Notes under the pieces: model-generated | The model's input: only the letters and a program-made list of their open reading frames with translations | The model's database searches: none | Told to the model about the DNA's origin: nothing | Position numbers and translations under genes: made by a program | Assembly: GCF_014158035.1 (NCBI RefSeq) | Contig: NZ_JACFXW010000002.1 | Span: forward strand, 310,001 to 374,000 | DNA from: Rhizobium sp. G21 | GTDB lineage: Bacteria > Pseudomonadota > Alphaproteobacteria > Rhizobiales > Rhizobiaceae | Direction: 5' to 3' | Length of the DNA: 64,000 bases | Shown here: piece by piece, positions 1 through 8,831 of the stretch | Layout of the letters: the number at the start of each line of letters is the position of its first letter | Position numbering within the stretch: the stretch's first letter is position 1

Positions 1-678
1 CTTGACCGGCTGCAGCGGCACATTGATGCCGGCCATCGCGCCCACCTGCCGCGCCCATTGGCCGGCGCAATTGACGACCTTTTCGCAGGCGATGTCGCCG
101 AGCGTGGTCTTGACCTTGAGAATGCGGCCATCGTCGATCTCGAAGCCGGTGACGCGGACATTCTCGACGATCTTTGCGCCATGCATGCGCGCGCCCTTGG
201 CGAGCGACTGGGTGATGTCGGAGGGGCTGGCCTGGCCGTCGGTCGGCAGCCAGCTCGCGCCGATGAGGTCATCCGTCGTCATCAGCGGCCACATGCGCTT
301 GACTTCTTCCGGCGAGATCAGATGCATGTCCATGCCAAAGCTGCCGGCGGTGGTGGCGAGGCGCCGGAACTCTGTCCAGCGATCCTGATTGGTGGCGAGG
401 CGGAGGCAGCCGGTCATTTTCCAGCCGGTGGCGAGGCCGGTTTCCGCCTCCAGCCCCTTGTAGAGCTCGACGGAATATTTGAGCACGCGGGTGATCGAGG
501 CCGACGAGCGCAGCTGGCCCACAAGGCCCGCCGCATGCCAAGTGGAGCCCGATGTGAGCTGGCCCTGCTCCAAGAGCAGCACATCCGCCTTGTGGTCGCG
601 GGCGAGGTGATAGGCGGTCGAACAGCCGATGATGCCGCCGCCGATGACGACGATCTGGGCGTGGGAGGGCAGGGTCAT
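1..678 (-). CDS. Dimethylglycine/sarcosine dehydrogenase-type FAD protein, N-terminal part
   Basis: The first 226 residues are present; the C-terminus lies beyond the left window edge. A Rossmann dinucleotide motif (VVIGGGIIGCSTAYHLA) sits at about residues 9-26. The motif GSTWHAAGL follows, with His48 at the position where dimethylglycine and sarcosine dehydrogenases bind FAD covalently. Family members carry a C-terminal GcvT folate domain that traps the released methyl group as methylene-tetrahydrofolate; I expect one here but it is outside the window. The start ATG overlaps the stop of the upstream kinase by 4 bp (ATGA), so the two are translationally coupled. The exact substrate (dimethylglycine, sarcosine or another N-methyl compound) is not shown by the sequence. 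The family call is sure; the substrate is not. Confidence 0.85.
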   Translation of the reverse strand, partial: MTLPSHAQIVVIGGGIIGCSTAYHLARDHKADVLLLEQGQLTSGSTWHAAGLVGQLRSSASITRVLKYSVELYKGLEAETGLATGWKMTGCLRLATNQDRWTEFRRLATTAGSFGMDMHLISPEEVKRMWPLMTTDDLIGASWLPTDGQASPSDITQSLAKGARMHGAKIVENVRVTGFEIDDGRILKVKTTLGDIACEKVVNCAGQWARQVGAMAGINVPLQPVK

Positions 679-1571
679 GATCTCAGTCCATATTGGGTGC
701 GGTATTCATCGAGCGCCGCATCGAGCTTGTCGAGATTCTCGGCGGTGTAGGCGACATAATCGGCGCCAGGAGCGGAGAGGTGAAGTTCAGACGCCATGCT
801 CCACATGGCTTCGCGCAGAAGCGAGGCGCATTGCATGGCGGCAAAGGCGCGAAGGACCGAAGGGTCCGGCCTGGCCTCGAAATAGGCCTCCAGAAAGTCC
901 TGCGCCTCGTCCGGGCTGAACCCGGCATTTGAAGCTGCGCCGGCAAGATCGAACATCGCGGTCGAAAAGCCCGCATATTCGAAATCGATCAGCCAGAGCC
1001 GTTCGCCATCATCCAGTAAGTTCGACGGCAGAAGATCGTTATGGCCGAAGATGATCGGCAGCGGCGTCTGCGCCGCCTCCAACTCCTCGGCCAAAGCGAG
1101 ATAATCCGGCAGCTTTTCCGTCATCCGGCTGCCGCCCTCGCGCAGCACGCGGGCGTAATCGCGGATGACATGGAAGACCCAGAACATGTATCCGGGGCCG
1201 GAGACATGGCGGGGCATGACGCGGTGGAACTCGGCGAGAAGCCGGGCAATGCGCAGCCGTTCCGCCGCCACATCCTGAGGGCCAAGCGTCTTCGCGCCCA
1301 AATAGGCGGAGACCATCACGCCCGGTTCGGCATATTCGACGGCGGGCGCGAAGCCGGCCGCATGCGCGGCGCGCGCGGTCATCAATTCCCGGTCGCGATA
1401 GACCTGATGAAAAGGATAATCCTTGCCGAAGCGCACCACATGCCGGCCGCTCGCGTCTTCGACGACGAAGCTCTCATTGCTGAGGCCGCCCTTCAGCCTG
1501 TCGATGCCGATAGAGCCGTTCCAGCAGGGGAGGGCGCGGATGCGGTCCTCGATCTCCGGGGCGATCGTCAT
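675..1571 (-). CDS. Choline kinase-like aminoglycoside phosphotransferase-family kinase
   Basis: A 298-residue protein of the APH/choline-kinase fold. The Brenner motif is visible as FGHNDLLPSNLL and the metal-binding site as LIDFEYAG, matching the HxDxxxxN and DFE/D signatures of choline/ethanolamine kinases. I chose the start that gives MTIAPEIEDR; a longer open frame to 1700 has low-complexity, shadow-like residues before it. The stop overlaps the downstream FAD dehydrogenase start by 4 bp, so kinase and demethylase are made together. The natural substrate could be choline or another amino alcohol. Pairing with an N-demethylase suggests a methylated amino-alcohol pathway, but this is inference. 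Confidence 0.8.
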   Translation of the reverse strand: MTIAPEIEDRIRALPCWNGSIGIDRLKGGLSNESFVVEDASGRHVVRFGKDYPFHQVYRDRELMTARAAHAAGFAPAVEYAEPGVMVSAYLGAKTLGPQDVAAERLRIARLLAEFHRVMPRHVSGPGYMFWVFHVIRDYARVLREGGSRMTEKLPDYLALAEELEAAQTPLPIIFGHNDLLPSNLLDDGERLWLIDFEYAGFSTAMFDLAGAASNAGFSPDEAQDFLEAYFEARPDPSVLRAFAAMQCASLLREAMWSMASELHLSAPGADYVAYTAENLDKLDAALDEYRTQYGLRS

Positions 1572-1731
1572 GGGCGCCTCGCAGTCTGAAGGGGAAGGAA
1601 AGTCGAGATATGGAGCTCTTCCATCGCGTTCTCCCGGTGCGAAGACCAGGCCGCGCGTTCCCTGTTTTTTGTCACGGCCTCGTCGTTGAGCGCATGACAC
1701 GCCATCTGGCCCGAGCTGTCAATCTGGAATC

Positions 1732-1751
1732 TGTGGTTATGTGTGGTTTTG
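1732..1751. promoter_or_regulatory. Tandem 10-bp direct repeat, candidate DeoR operator
   Basis: Two adjacent copies, TGTGGTTATG and TGTGGTTTTG (one mismatch), lie between the divergent kinase and DeoR genes, about 80 bp before the DeoR start. A 10-bp period places both on the same DNA face. DeoR-type repressors often use such repeats, so this may be the operator for both genes. No experimental or comparative support. Confidence 0.35.
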
Positions 1752-1826
1752 TGACCGATTACGTGGCGGCGCATTGTCATGCGGCGCAGGCTTCGGTTAT
1801 GATTGCGGCAGTGAAATGAGGCGTTC

Positions 1827-2587
1827 ATGGTTCAGAGCAAGCGTCAGACGGAGATATTGCGGCTGCTCGAAAGCGAGGGCGCGATCGGCATCGCGGAGCT
1901 CGCGGCGCGGCTCGGCGTATCGCTTGAGACCGTCAGGCGCGATCTAAAGCCGCTTGCCGGCCTGGGCGCCGTCATCAAGACGCATGGCGAGGTCGGGCTC
2001 CCCTCCTCGATGGGGGAAGCGCCATTCGAAAAACGCATGCGGGAAAACAGCGCGGCCAAGAAGATCATCGCCGCCCATGTGGCGGCGACGATCCGCGACG
2101 GCGATTCCGTCATGCTGGACACCGGCACGACCACGAGTTTCCTCGCCCGCGCCCTGATCGGCCATCGGCGGCTGACGGTGGTGACCAATTCCTCCGACAT
2201 CGCCCGGACGCTCGCCACCGTCAATGGCAACAGGGTCTATATGGCGGGCGGCGAATTGCGCAGCGACAATGGCGCGGCCTTCGGCTCGACGGCGATCGAT
2301 TTCGTCAGCCGGTTCAGCGTGACCCACGCCATCGTCTCGGCGGGCGGCGTCGACAGGGACGGGGTGATGGATTTCGACCTCGATGAAGCGGATTTTGCGC
2401 GCATGGCCCTGAGCCGGGGCCAGCGCCGGCTTGTGGTCTGCGACCACACGAAATTCGGCCGCCAGGGGCTGGTGCGGGTCTGCGGCTTCAGCGGCGTCAC
2501 GAACTCGCCACTGATCTAGCGCCGCCCGACGACATCAGCGCCGCGCTCGAAGTTTCGGGCGCGACGCTGACGGTGGCTCACAAGTAA
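1827..2587 (+). CDS. DeoR-family transcriptional repressor (one-base frameshift near C-terminus)
   Basis: An N-terminal winged helix (about residues 5-57) with RLGVSLETVRRDL is typical of DeoR/GlpR regulators. A sugar-phosphate-isomerase-like sensor domain follows, with the conserved LDTGTTT motif. As read, the frame ends at 2519 after an atypical NSPLI. One missing base near 2498 (GTCAC-GAACTC) restores a C-terminus ending in TLTVAHK, stopping at 2587 and giving 253 residues, the usual family length. It is divergent from the kinase/dehydrogenase pair and probably controls it. A ribosome binding stretch (tgagg) precedes the ATG. Effector unknown; probably a phosphorylated product of the neighbouring kinase. 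Confidence 0.82.
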
Positions 2588-2625
2588 GGATCGGACCGCG
2601 GGAATGGCGGCCGGATCAACGGTCG

Positions 2626-4413
2626 TCAGGCTGGCAGCTGGAAGACCACATTGGCGATCAGCACGATCGCCAGGCCGCCGGCGAGCGCGACATAGGGGAG
2701 CACCCCGGCTTTCTTCACCCCGAGATCCTGGCCGACCAGGCCGAGATCCTCCATGGCTTCCGGCGGGAACTGGCCCTTGTCCTGCACGAAATGTCGGTAG
2801 GCGAAGACCGGCAGGATCAGGGCAGCGAAGATGAAGCCGACCCACAATGCATTCGAATAGCCCCAGACCTTGGCGCCGGCGCCGAGGAACAAGGCGTTGA
2901 CGAAAGCCAGGACGGTATTGACGCCGATCAGCCAGGTCGGCGCTTTCCACGGGCGTGCGATATGGCCCGAATCCATCCGGTGGATCCAGCCGGAATTGAG
3001 GTTCAGGAAGTTGAAGATGATGTAGCCGACATTCGAGACGGCCAGCACGAAGAAATAGCCTGCGGCGTCCGACGCGATAGCCAAGAGCAGCAGGTTGAAG
3101 CCGAAGTCGGTCCACATCGCGCCGGTGGGCGCGCCGTTCTTGTTGACATGGCTCAGATAGCGCGGCAACCAGCCGTCCCGGGAGCCCTGATAGAGAGTCC
3201 GCGAGGAACCGGCCATCGCCGTCATGATGGCGAGAAACAGCGCCATGATCATCAGGATCACGAGGATCTGCGTGACGATGCGGCCGCCATGGATGAGGCC
3301 GGCCAGCGCTTCGGCGACGCCGGTGCCGTCGACGATCCCCGGCGCGAGCATGCCGGAATGGCCGAGCACGCCTTGGAAGGCGAAGGGAACGAGGAAGAAG
3401 AACAGGCAGCAGACGAGGCCCGAATAGAATATGGCCTTGAACGTGTCCGTCTTCGGGTTCTTTAGTTCGCGCGTGTAGCAGACTGCGGTTTCAAAGCCGT
3501 AGGTCGACCAGGCCGCGATATAGAGACCGCCGAGAAACAGCGTCCAGCCGCCATTGCTCCAGGTTCCATCGACGCCGGAATAGCCGGCGGTCGGCGGCAC
3601 GAGGCCGGTGACGTTGGCGGCGACGATCTGGCCCGAAAAGATTGGCCAGAGGCCGATGAGCAAAAGTGGGATCAGCACGATGATCGCCAGCCATTTTTGC
3701 ACGCTGGCCGTTTCGGAAATACCGCGATGCTGGATGGCGAAAATGATCAGCATCAGCGCGCCGCCGATCACGAAGGTGGCGTTGAGGTTGGCCTTGGCGA
3801 GGAAGGGGATGTCGAAAGAAAACAGCGACCAGTTGCGGATGGCGGGCGTGAGCGCCGAGACCGCGTCAGTGGTCAGGAGCGCGTTGATCGCTTGATCCGG
3901 CGTCGAGCCGGCATTGGCGGCGAGCCATTCCGCCACGCGTGGGCTGTCGGCGGCGAGCGTCGAGGCGTGTGCGGCGACCCAGTCCAGCACGGCCTGTGAT
4001 TCCGCCGCCGGGATCGGGAACAGCGCGTTGAGAATATAGCCCGCGGCGATTGCGCAGCCGAGCGACAGCACCGGCGACCAGGCGAACCAGTTGCACCACA
4101 CCGACAGCGGCGCGATGAACTTTGAGTAACGCAGCCAGGCGGTGGCGCCGTAAACCGAAGCGCCACCGGACTTGTTGCCGAACATGCCGGCAATCTCGGC
4201 ATAGGTGAAAGACTGCAGGAAGCCCATGATCATCGAGATGATCCAGACGAGGAAGGCGAGCTTGCCCGTGGTGCCGGCGATGCCGCCGATCGAGAAGAGC
4301 ACGAGGGGCGGCACGCCGGCTGCGACCCAGAAAGCGCCCTTCCAGTCGAGCGCACGCTGAAGACTGCCCTGCGACGAGGGCGGCGCCGTGGTGGCGTCAG
4401 TAATATTGGTCAT
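2626..4413 (-). CDS. APC-superfamily amino acid/amine permease
   Basis: A 595-residue integral membrane protein with about 12 hydrophobic segments. The first helices match the APC fold (GIAGTTGKLAFLVWIISMI), and a periplasmic loop of about 70 polar residues (about 135-205) separates early helices, which is longer than usual. It is divergent from the amt-tdm genes across a 368-bp regulatory gap, inside a methylated-amine locus. Import of a methylated amine or amino acid is therefore likely, but no substrate motif is visible. It is convergent with the DeoR gene, 38 bp away. Confidence 0.8.
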   Translation of the reverse strand: MTNITDATTAPPSSQGSLQRALDWKGAFWVAAGVPPLVLFSIGGIAGTTGKLAFLVWIISMIMGFLQSFTYAEIAGMFGNKSGGASVYGATAWLRYSKFIAPLSVWCNWFAWSPVLSLGCAIAAGYILNALFPIPAAESQAVLDWVAAHASTLAADSPRVAEWLAANAGSTPDQAINALLTTDAVSALTPAIRNWSLFSFDIPFLAKANLNATFVIGGALMLIIFAIQHRGISETASVQKWLAIIVLIPLLLIGLWPIFSGQIVAANVTGLVPPTAGYSGVDGTWSNGGWTLFLGGLYIAAWSTYGFETAVCYTRELKNPKTDTFKAIFYSGLVCCLFFFLVPFAFQGVLGHSGMLAPGIVDGTGVAEALAGLIHGGRIVTQILVILMIMALFLAIMTAMAGSSRTLYQGSRDGWLPRYLSHVNKNGAPTGAMWTDFGFNLLLLAIASDAAGYFFVLAVSNVGYIIFNFLNLNSGWIHRMDSGHIARPWKAPTWLIGVNTVLAFVNALFLGAGAKVWGYSNALWVGFIFAALILPVFAYRHFVQDKGQFPPEAMEDLGLVGQDLGVKKAGVLPYVALAGGLAIVLIANVVFQLPA

Positions 4414-4781
4414 TGTTTTAGTTCCCCAAGATGTTGTGACGCAATGCGTCCGTCATTTGGCCAGCGCGCTTGTTCGGTCGACTCCCGGTCGCCGGCGTCC
4501 TCTTTCTGTGTGACGCGCGTCGTCGGCAAAACTATCCTGAGAGTGGAATAAATTTAATAAAGGTCAATAGGCGATCGTGACCAGGCGCCCGATAATCGTA
4601 AATTTTTCTCTTCAGCGCCGCCGAGACGTACATCGTCATGCGTCGTGCGAGGATGCTGTCGGGCCAATCGCCCCAGGCTGCAAAAAAACGCTTGCGGAAT
4701 TTCATCATGTGCATATGTTTTTCCTCATAAGAAATAAGGGTGGAAGCGCCGCGAGGAGCCAGAAAAGAGGGGAACTCGCGC
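4414..4781. other. Divergent promoter region between APC permease and amt
   Basis: No convincing gene is present. The stretch 4535-4565 is AT-rich (ataaatttaataaa) and is a plausible promoter core. It is followed by the inverted repeat described separately, and a second AT-rich block lies at 4681-4740. I looked for a sigma-54 -24/-12 element, which would fit nitrogen control, and did not find a good one. Confidence 0.5.
4562..4582. promoter_or_regulatory. Inverted repeat GGTCA-N11-TGACC, candidate operator
   Basis: Perfect 5-bp arms separated by 11 bp next to the AT-rich core between the divergent permease and amt genes. The size suits a GntR or LysR-type regulator. No such regulator is encoded beside it, so the binding protein is unknown. 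Confidence 0.3.
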
Positions 4782-6122
4782 ATGAACGAAACGACAATCG
4801 ACGTCGCGGCCAGGATCGCCGCGCTTGAGAAATCGCTGGCGACGGCGAACACCTTGAATTCTGAAATCTTTTATTGGTGGTGCACTGCGCTGATGGTGGC
4901 CATTCACGCTGGCTTCCTGGCTTATGAGATGGGCGCCTCCCGCAGCAAGAATGCGCTCGCATCCGGAATCAAGAATCTCATCGCCTTCGCCTTCCTGGTG
5001 CCGGCCTTCTATTATGTCGGATGGTGGATCTATCTGTCCTTCCCGACCGGCCTGACCATTTCGGAAGCCGGCGCGGCCGGCCTGCCCTGGTCGGCCAATA
5101 TGGGGCCGAATGTGACCGATCATACCTCGGGCGTGTTCTACGCCGCTTTCACCCTGTTCGCCGCCACCACGGCGTCGATCATGTCGGGCTCGGTGATCGA
5201 GCGCATCCGCATTTCAGGCTTCACCATTCTGGCGCTGGTGTTGGGCGCAGTGGTATGGAATCTCGGCGCGGCCTGGGGCTGGCATCCGCAGGGATGGCTG
5301 ACCTCCACTTTCGGCCTGCATGATACGGCTGCGGCTGGTTGCGTGCATACCGTCGCCGGCTTCTTCACGCTCGGCGTCCTGCTCAATCTCGGTCCGCGCA
5401 TCGGCCGCTACAACGCTGACGGTTCGATGAACGAGATCGCCGGCCACAATATGCCGATGTCGCTGATCGGCCTGATGTTGATCGTCATGGGCTTCTTCGG
5501 CTTTCTCGGCGGCTGCATCATCTACACGGCTGATGGATGGACGACCATCTACAACACGCCGACCAATCTGTCCGCCTTCGCCTTCAACACGCTCATGGGT
5601 GTGGCCGGCGGCATGATCGGGGCCTATATCATGACCCGCGATCCGTTCTGGATGATGTCCGGGGCGCTGATCGGCGTGATCGCCTCGGGTTCGGGTCTGG
5701 ATCTCTATTACCCCGGACTTGCCTTCCTCAACAGCTTCGCGGCAGGTCTCGTGATCCCCAAAGTGAACGATCTGATCGTTCGCAGGTTCAGGATCGACGA
5801 TGCGGTCGGCGCCGTCGCCGTTCACGGCGTGACGGGCGTATGGGGCGTGATCGCCATGGGCGTGTTCGCTTCGGGCTATCCGAACATCGCGGGGCCTGAA
5901 ACCTCGATCTATGGCCAGGCTTTCAGTGCGGTCATCTTCGCCGTGCTCGGTTTCGTGCCGGGTTACGCCTTGTCTTATGTTCTCAAGGTCTTCGGTCTTC
6001 TGCGCGCCGGCAAGGAGGCGGAAATCGCGGGTCTCGACAAGGTCGAAGTGCCTGCCATGGCCTATCCGGAAGCGCGTATTCCCGCTTTCGAACACCATCT
6101 TCACGCTTCGCCCGCGGAGTGA
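4782..6122 (+). CDS. amt: Amt-family ammonium/methylammonium transporter
   Basis: A 446-residue membrane protein with the Amt fold. The pore twin-histidine positions are seen as AGCVHTVAG and VAVHGVTGVWG, and the signature-like GSVIERIRISGF is present. The N-terminus carries a short predicted helix (about residues 8-25) before the first membrane span, longer than in classical AmtB. I chose ATG 4782 (MNETTIDV) because it follows a purine-rich AGAGGGGAA; an in-frame ATG at 4740 would add 14 unsupported residues. It is first in a unit with a 56-residue membrane protein and tdm. Context suggests ammonium or methylammonium movement tied to methylamine breakdown. Confidence 0.9.
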   Translation: MNETTIDVAARIAALEKSLATANTLNSEIFYWWCTALMVAIHAGFLAYEMGASRSKNALASGIKNLIAFAFLVPAFYYVGWWIYLSFPTGLTISEAGAAGLPWSANMGPNVTDHTSGVFYAAFTLFAATTASIMSGSVIERIRISGFTILALVLGAVVWNLGAAWGWHPQGWLTSTFGLHDTAAAGCVHTVAGFFTLGVLLNLGPRIGRYNADGSMNEIAGHNMPMSLIGLMLIVMGFFGFLGGCIIYTADGWTTIYNTPTNLSAFAFNTLMGVAGGMIGAYIMTRDPFWMMSGALIGVIASGSGLDLYYPGLAFLNSFAAGLVIPKVNDLIVRRFRIDDAVGAVAVHGVTGVWGVIAMGVFASGYPNIAGPETSIYGQAFSAVIFAVLGFVPGYALSYVLKVFGLLRAGKEAEIAGLDKVEVPAMAYPEARIPAFEHHLHASPAE

Positions 6123-6146
6123 CGCGGCTCATGAAAGGAGACCAGC

Positions 6147-6317
6147 ATGTATTCCGCGCCTATCACTGAATGGAAGGATGTCAGCGCCTATTTCACCTTT
6201 GCCGACAAACCGGCCGTTCTCGTGTTGCTGACCATCGTCGGCGTCGCAGTTTGCGCTTATTCGATCGTCAGCATGGTGAAGCACGAAAACGCATCCTACA
6301 AAAAGAACGGCCATTGA
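6147..6317 (+). CDS. Small single-span membrane protein between amt and tdm
   Basis: A 56-residue protein that starts MYSAPITEWKDV and ends SYKKNGH. One hydrophobic span (about residues 22-43, AVLVLLTIVGVAV...) is followed by a basic, polar tail. A strong ribosome binding site (AAAGGAG) sits 6-7 bp before the ATG. It lies 24 bp after amt and is followed by a strong hairpin, so it is co-transcribed with amt. I do not recognise the family. By position it could be an accessory subunit of the Amt channel or of the demethylase, but this is inference. Confidence 0.7.
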   Translation: MYSAPITEWKDVSAYFTFADKPAVLVLLTIVGVAVCAYSIVSMVKHENASYKKNGH

Positions 6318-6323
6318 ACGAAT

Positions 6324-6355
6324 CGCCGCCTCCCGGCTTTGGTCGGGAGGCGGCG
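6324..6355 (+). terminator. Strong 12-bp stem-loop after the amt unit
   Basis: Perfect arms CGCCGCCTCCCG and CGGGAGGCGGCG around an 8-base loop, extendable by a G-U and a C-G pair. There is no U-tract, so it may act as a partial terminator or 3' stabiliser between amt/small ORF and tdm. It would let tdm be expressed at a different level. Confidence 0.6.
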
Positions 6356-6384
6356 TCGCCGAAAGCGAAAGCCGGCGCAAAAAG

Positions 6385-6407
6385 TCTGGATCGCTCAAAG
6401 ATCCGGA
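6385..6407 (+). promoter_or_regulatory. Second stem-loop in the tdm leader
   Basis: TCTGGATC and GATCCGGA pair over 8 bp (one G-U) around a 7-base loop. It ends 5 bases before the GGGAGG ribosome binding site of tdm (6412-6417), so it could influence initiation. Weak evidence on its own. Confidence 0.3.
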
Positions 6408-6421
6408 TATTGGGAGGCAGC

Positions 6422-8807
6422 ATGTCAGGTATCGACACGATCACGGACAGGAGAGGACGCGTGATTAGACCGCCCCGGGCGAGCATAGCGCTCAGGCCGG
6501 GGAGCGGCCCAAAAACTGCGGCTATGGAGCGCTATCGCATCAGGGGCGGCGGATCTCTGCTGCTACCGGTCGCGCCGGGGGACACGTTGGTGTTCATCGA
6601 CAAGGAAGGACTGCAGCCCTGCGAGGCGACCTTCATCTCCGAGGCAGGAAAATGCGAGGGCGCAGGCCTCGGCGTACGGTTCGCCAACGACGCGTCGGGG
6701 GCTTCGATCCATATTGGCGCGGGAGGAGACCGGCGCTCGCCGCCAGCGAGCCGCCCTTTTGAAAACCGGTTTAGAGATTTCCCAGCTTGCGGCGATACGA
6801 TTTTTCGGCGGCGGGTCGAGAGCAGGGAGCCGCGCAGAGTTCGTCGTCGCGGCTCCCGGACTTCTGTTGGCCGGCGCGCCCGGAGAAAGAATGGAGCCCG
6901 ACGGGCAGGCTGTCGCCACCGAGATCGAACTGCAGATCACCCGCATCGCCGGCGCGCCTCGCGATTATCATGCCTACCTGCCCGAGCCGCTCGCCGATCC
7001 GCTTCAGGACATCCGCATCGATGCGGCGACAGCCAAAGCCTATTTCGTCCGCGCCGGCGAATTCATCCAGGTGATCGATGTCTTCGGTCGGCAATGCACT
7101 GATTTTCAAGCCTTTTCAGCCCGAAAGCTGGACAAGGGACTGGATCTCGCTCTCGACGCGACGGTGACGCGGACATTGCTCGGTCGCAGTTATCCCATCC
7201 CGGGTCTTCCGTCCAAGGCCTTCGATCGCGATTTCGAGCCGCTGGTCGAGGTGGTGCAGGACACGGTCGGTCGCCATGACGCCTTCGCGACGGCCTGTAA
7301 TTCCCGTTACTATGACGACATGGGCTATCCCGGCCATGTCAACTGCACCGACAATTTCAACGAGGCGCTCGCGCCTTACGGGATCGCGCCGCGCAAAGGC
7401 TGGGAAGCGCTCAATTATTTCTACAACACCCGCGTCGATGATCATAACCAGCTCTATCTCGACGAGCCGTGGTCGCGGCCCGGCGATTATGTGCTGATGC
7501 GGGCGCTGACCGATATCGTCTGCGTGTCCTCGTCCTGTCCCGACGATATCGACCCCGCCAATGGCTGGATGCCGACCGATATTCATATCCGCACCTTCTC
7601 CGCCCAGGAAAAATTCTCTCGAGCCGTGGCTTATCGCATGACCCCTGACGCGCCTGCCGAATTGACCCGCGAAACCGCCTTTCACGAGCGGCTGTCCGAC
7701 AAAACCAGAGATTTCATCGAATATCGCGGGTACTGGCTGCCCAACCGCTTTACGGCGACCGGGCCATTCGAGGAATATTGGGCTTGCCGCGAGGCCGCGG
7801 CGTTGATCGATCTGTCGCCGCTCCGCAAATTCGAAGTGACCGGACCGGACGCCGAAGCCCTGCTGCAATATTGTTTGACGCGCGACGTGCGCAAGCTGAC
7901 CACCGGCCAGGTGGTCTACTCGGCGATGTGCTACGAGCATGGCGGCATGATCGACGACGGCACGCTGTTCCGGCTCGGCGACCACAATTTCCGCTGGATC
8001 GGAGGCGACGATTACAGCGGCGTGTGGTTGCGGGAAGTGGCGGAGAAGAATGGCTTTCAAGCCTGGGTGCGCTCCTCCACCGACCAGTTGCACAATATCG
8101 CGGTGCAGGGGCCGAAATCGCGCGACATTCTGAAAGACATTTTCTGGACCGCTCCGCGCCAGCCTGAGATTGCCGATCTCGAATGGTTCAGGTTCTCGGT
8201 CGCACGCATAGGGCATTTCGAGGGGCCGCCCGTGGTGGTTTCGCGGACGGGCTATACGGGTGAGCTGGGCTATGAGATCTTCTGTCATCCCAAGGATGCT
8301 GCGGCCGTGTTCGACGCGGTCTGGACGGCCGGCGAGCCGCACGGATTGAAGCCCATGGGCCTGCAGGCTCTCGATATGGTGCGTATCGAGGCGGGTCTGA
8401 TCTTCGCGCATTACGATTTCGACGATCAAACCGATCCGTTCGAAGCTGGCATCGGGTTTACCGTGCCGCTGAAATCCAAGCAGGACGACTTCATCGGCCG
8501 CGACGCGCTCATCCGCCGCAAGGACAATGCGAGGGTGCGCATGGTGGGGCTAGACGTGGCCTCGAACGAGGCGGTGAGCCACGGCGATCCGCTGTTCATC
8601 GGCCGCGCCCAGGTGGGCGTCGTGACCAGCGCGACGGCGTCGCCGATCCTCGGAAAGACGATTGCGATGGCGCGGGTGGATGTCACTCATGCCCTGGTCG
8701 GAACCGAGCTGGAAATCGGCAAGCTGGATGGACTGCAGAAGCGCATTCCCGCCGTCATTGTTCCACTGTCGCATTACGACCCGGAGAAGACCCGTCCGCG
8801 GGCATGA
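6422..8807 (+). CDS. tdm: Trimethylamine N-oxide demethylase (one-base frameshift near 6710)
   Basis: Cleaves TMAO to dimethylamine and formaldehyde in the cytoplasm. The corrected protein is 794 residues, usual for Tdm. A cupin/DUF1989-like N-terminal half contains DVFGRQCTDF, VNCTDNF and VCVSSSCPDD, whose cysteines are candidate zinc ligands. A C-terminal GcvT-type folate domain follows (VSRTGYTGELGYEIF). GGGAGG precedes ATG 6422. The reading frame changes at ATCCATA (6709-6710), where one extra C best explains the switch into SILAREETG; both sides then read as coherent family sequence. It is convergent with the PAS gene. With tmm and dmm nearby, the function is well supported. Confidence 0.9.
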
Positions 8808-8831
8808 GCCTCGCCCAACGCCCTTGCGGGC

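Noticed and set aside
1572..1700. Longer N-terminus for the choline-kinase-like protein
   Set aside because: The extra 43 residues are low-complexity and Arg/Gly-rich; the family start matches MTIAPEIEDR at 1571, and the extension would take up half of the divergent promoter gap.
4414..4781. Sigma-54 (-24/-12) promoter upstream of amt
   Set aside because: No GG-N10-GC element with acceptable flanks and spacing was found in the gap.
8808..8831. Bidirectional terminator between tdm and the PAS gene
   Set aside because: Only weak 5-bp complementarity (GAGCC/GGCTC) with a long loop and no U-tract.
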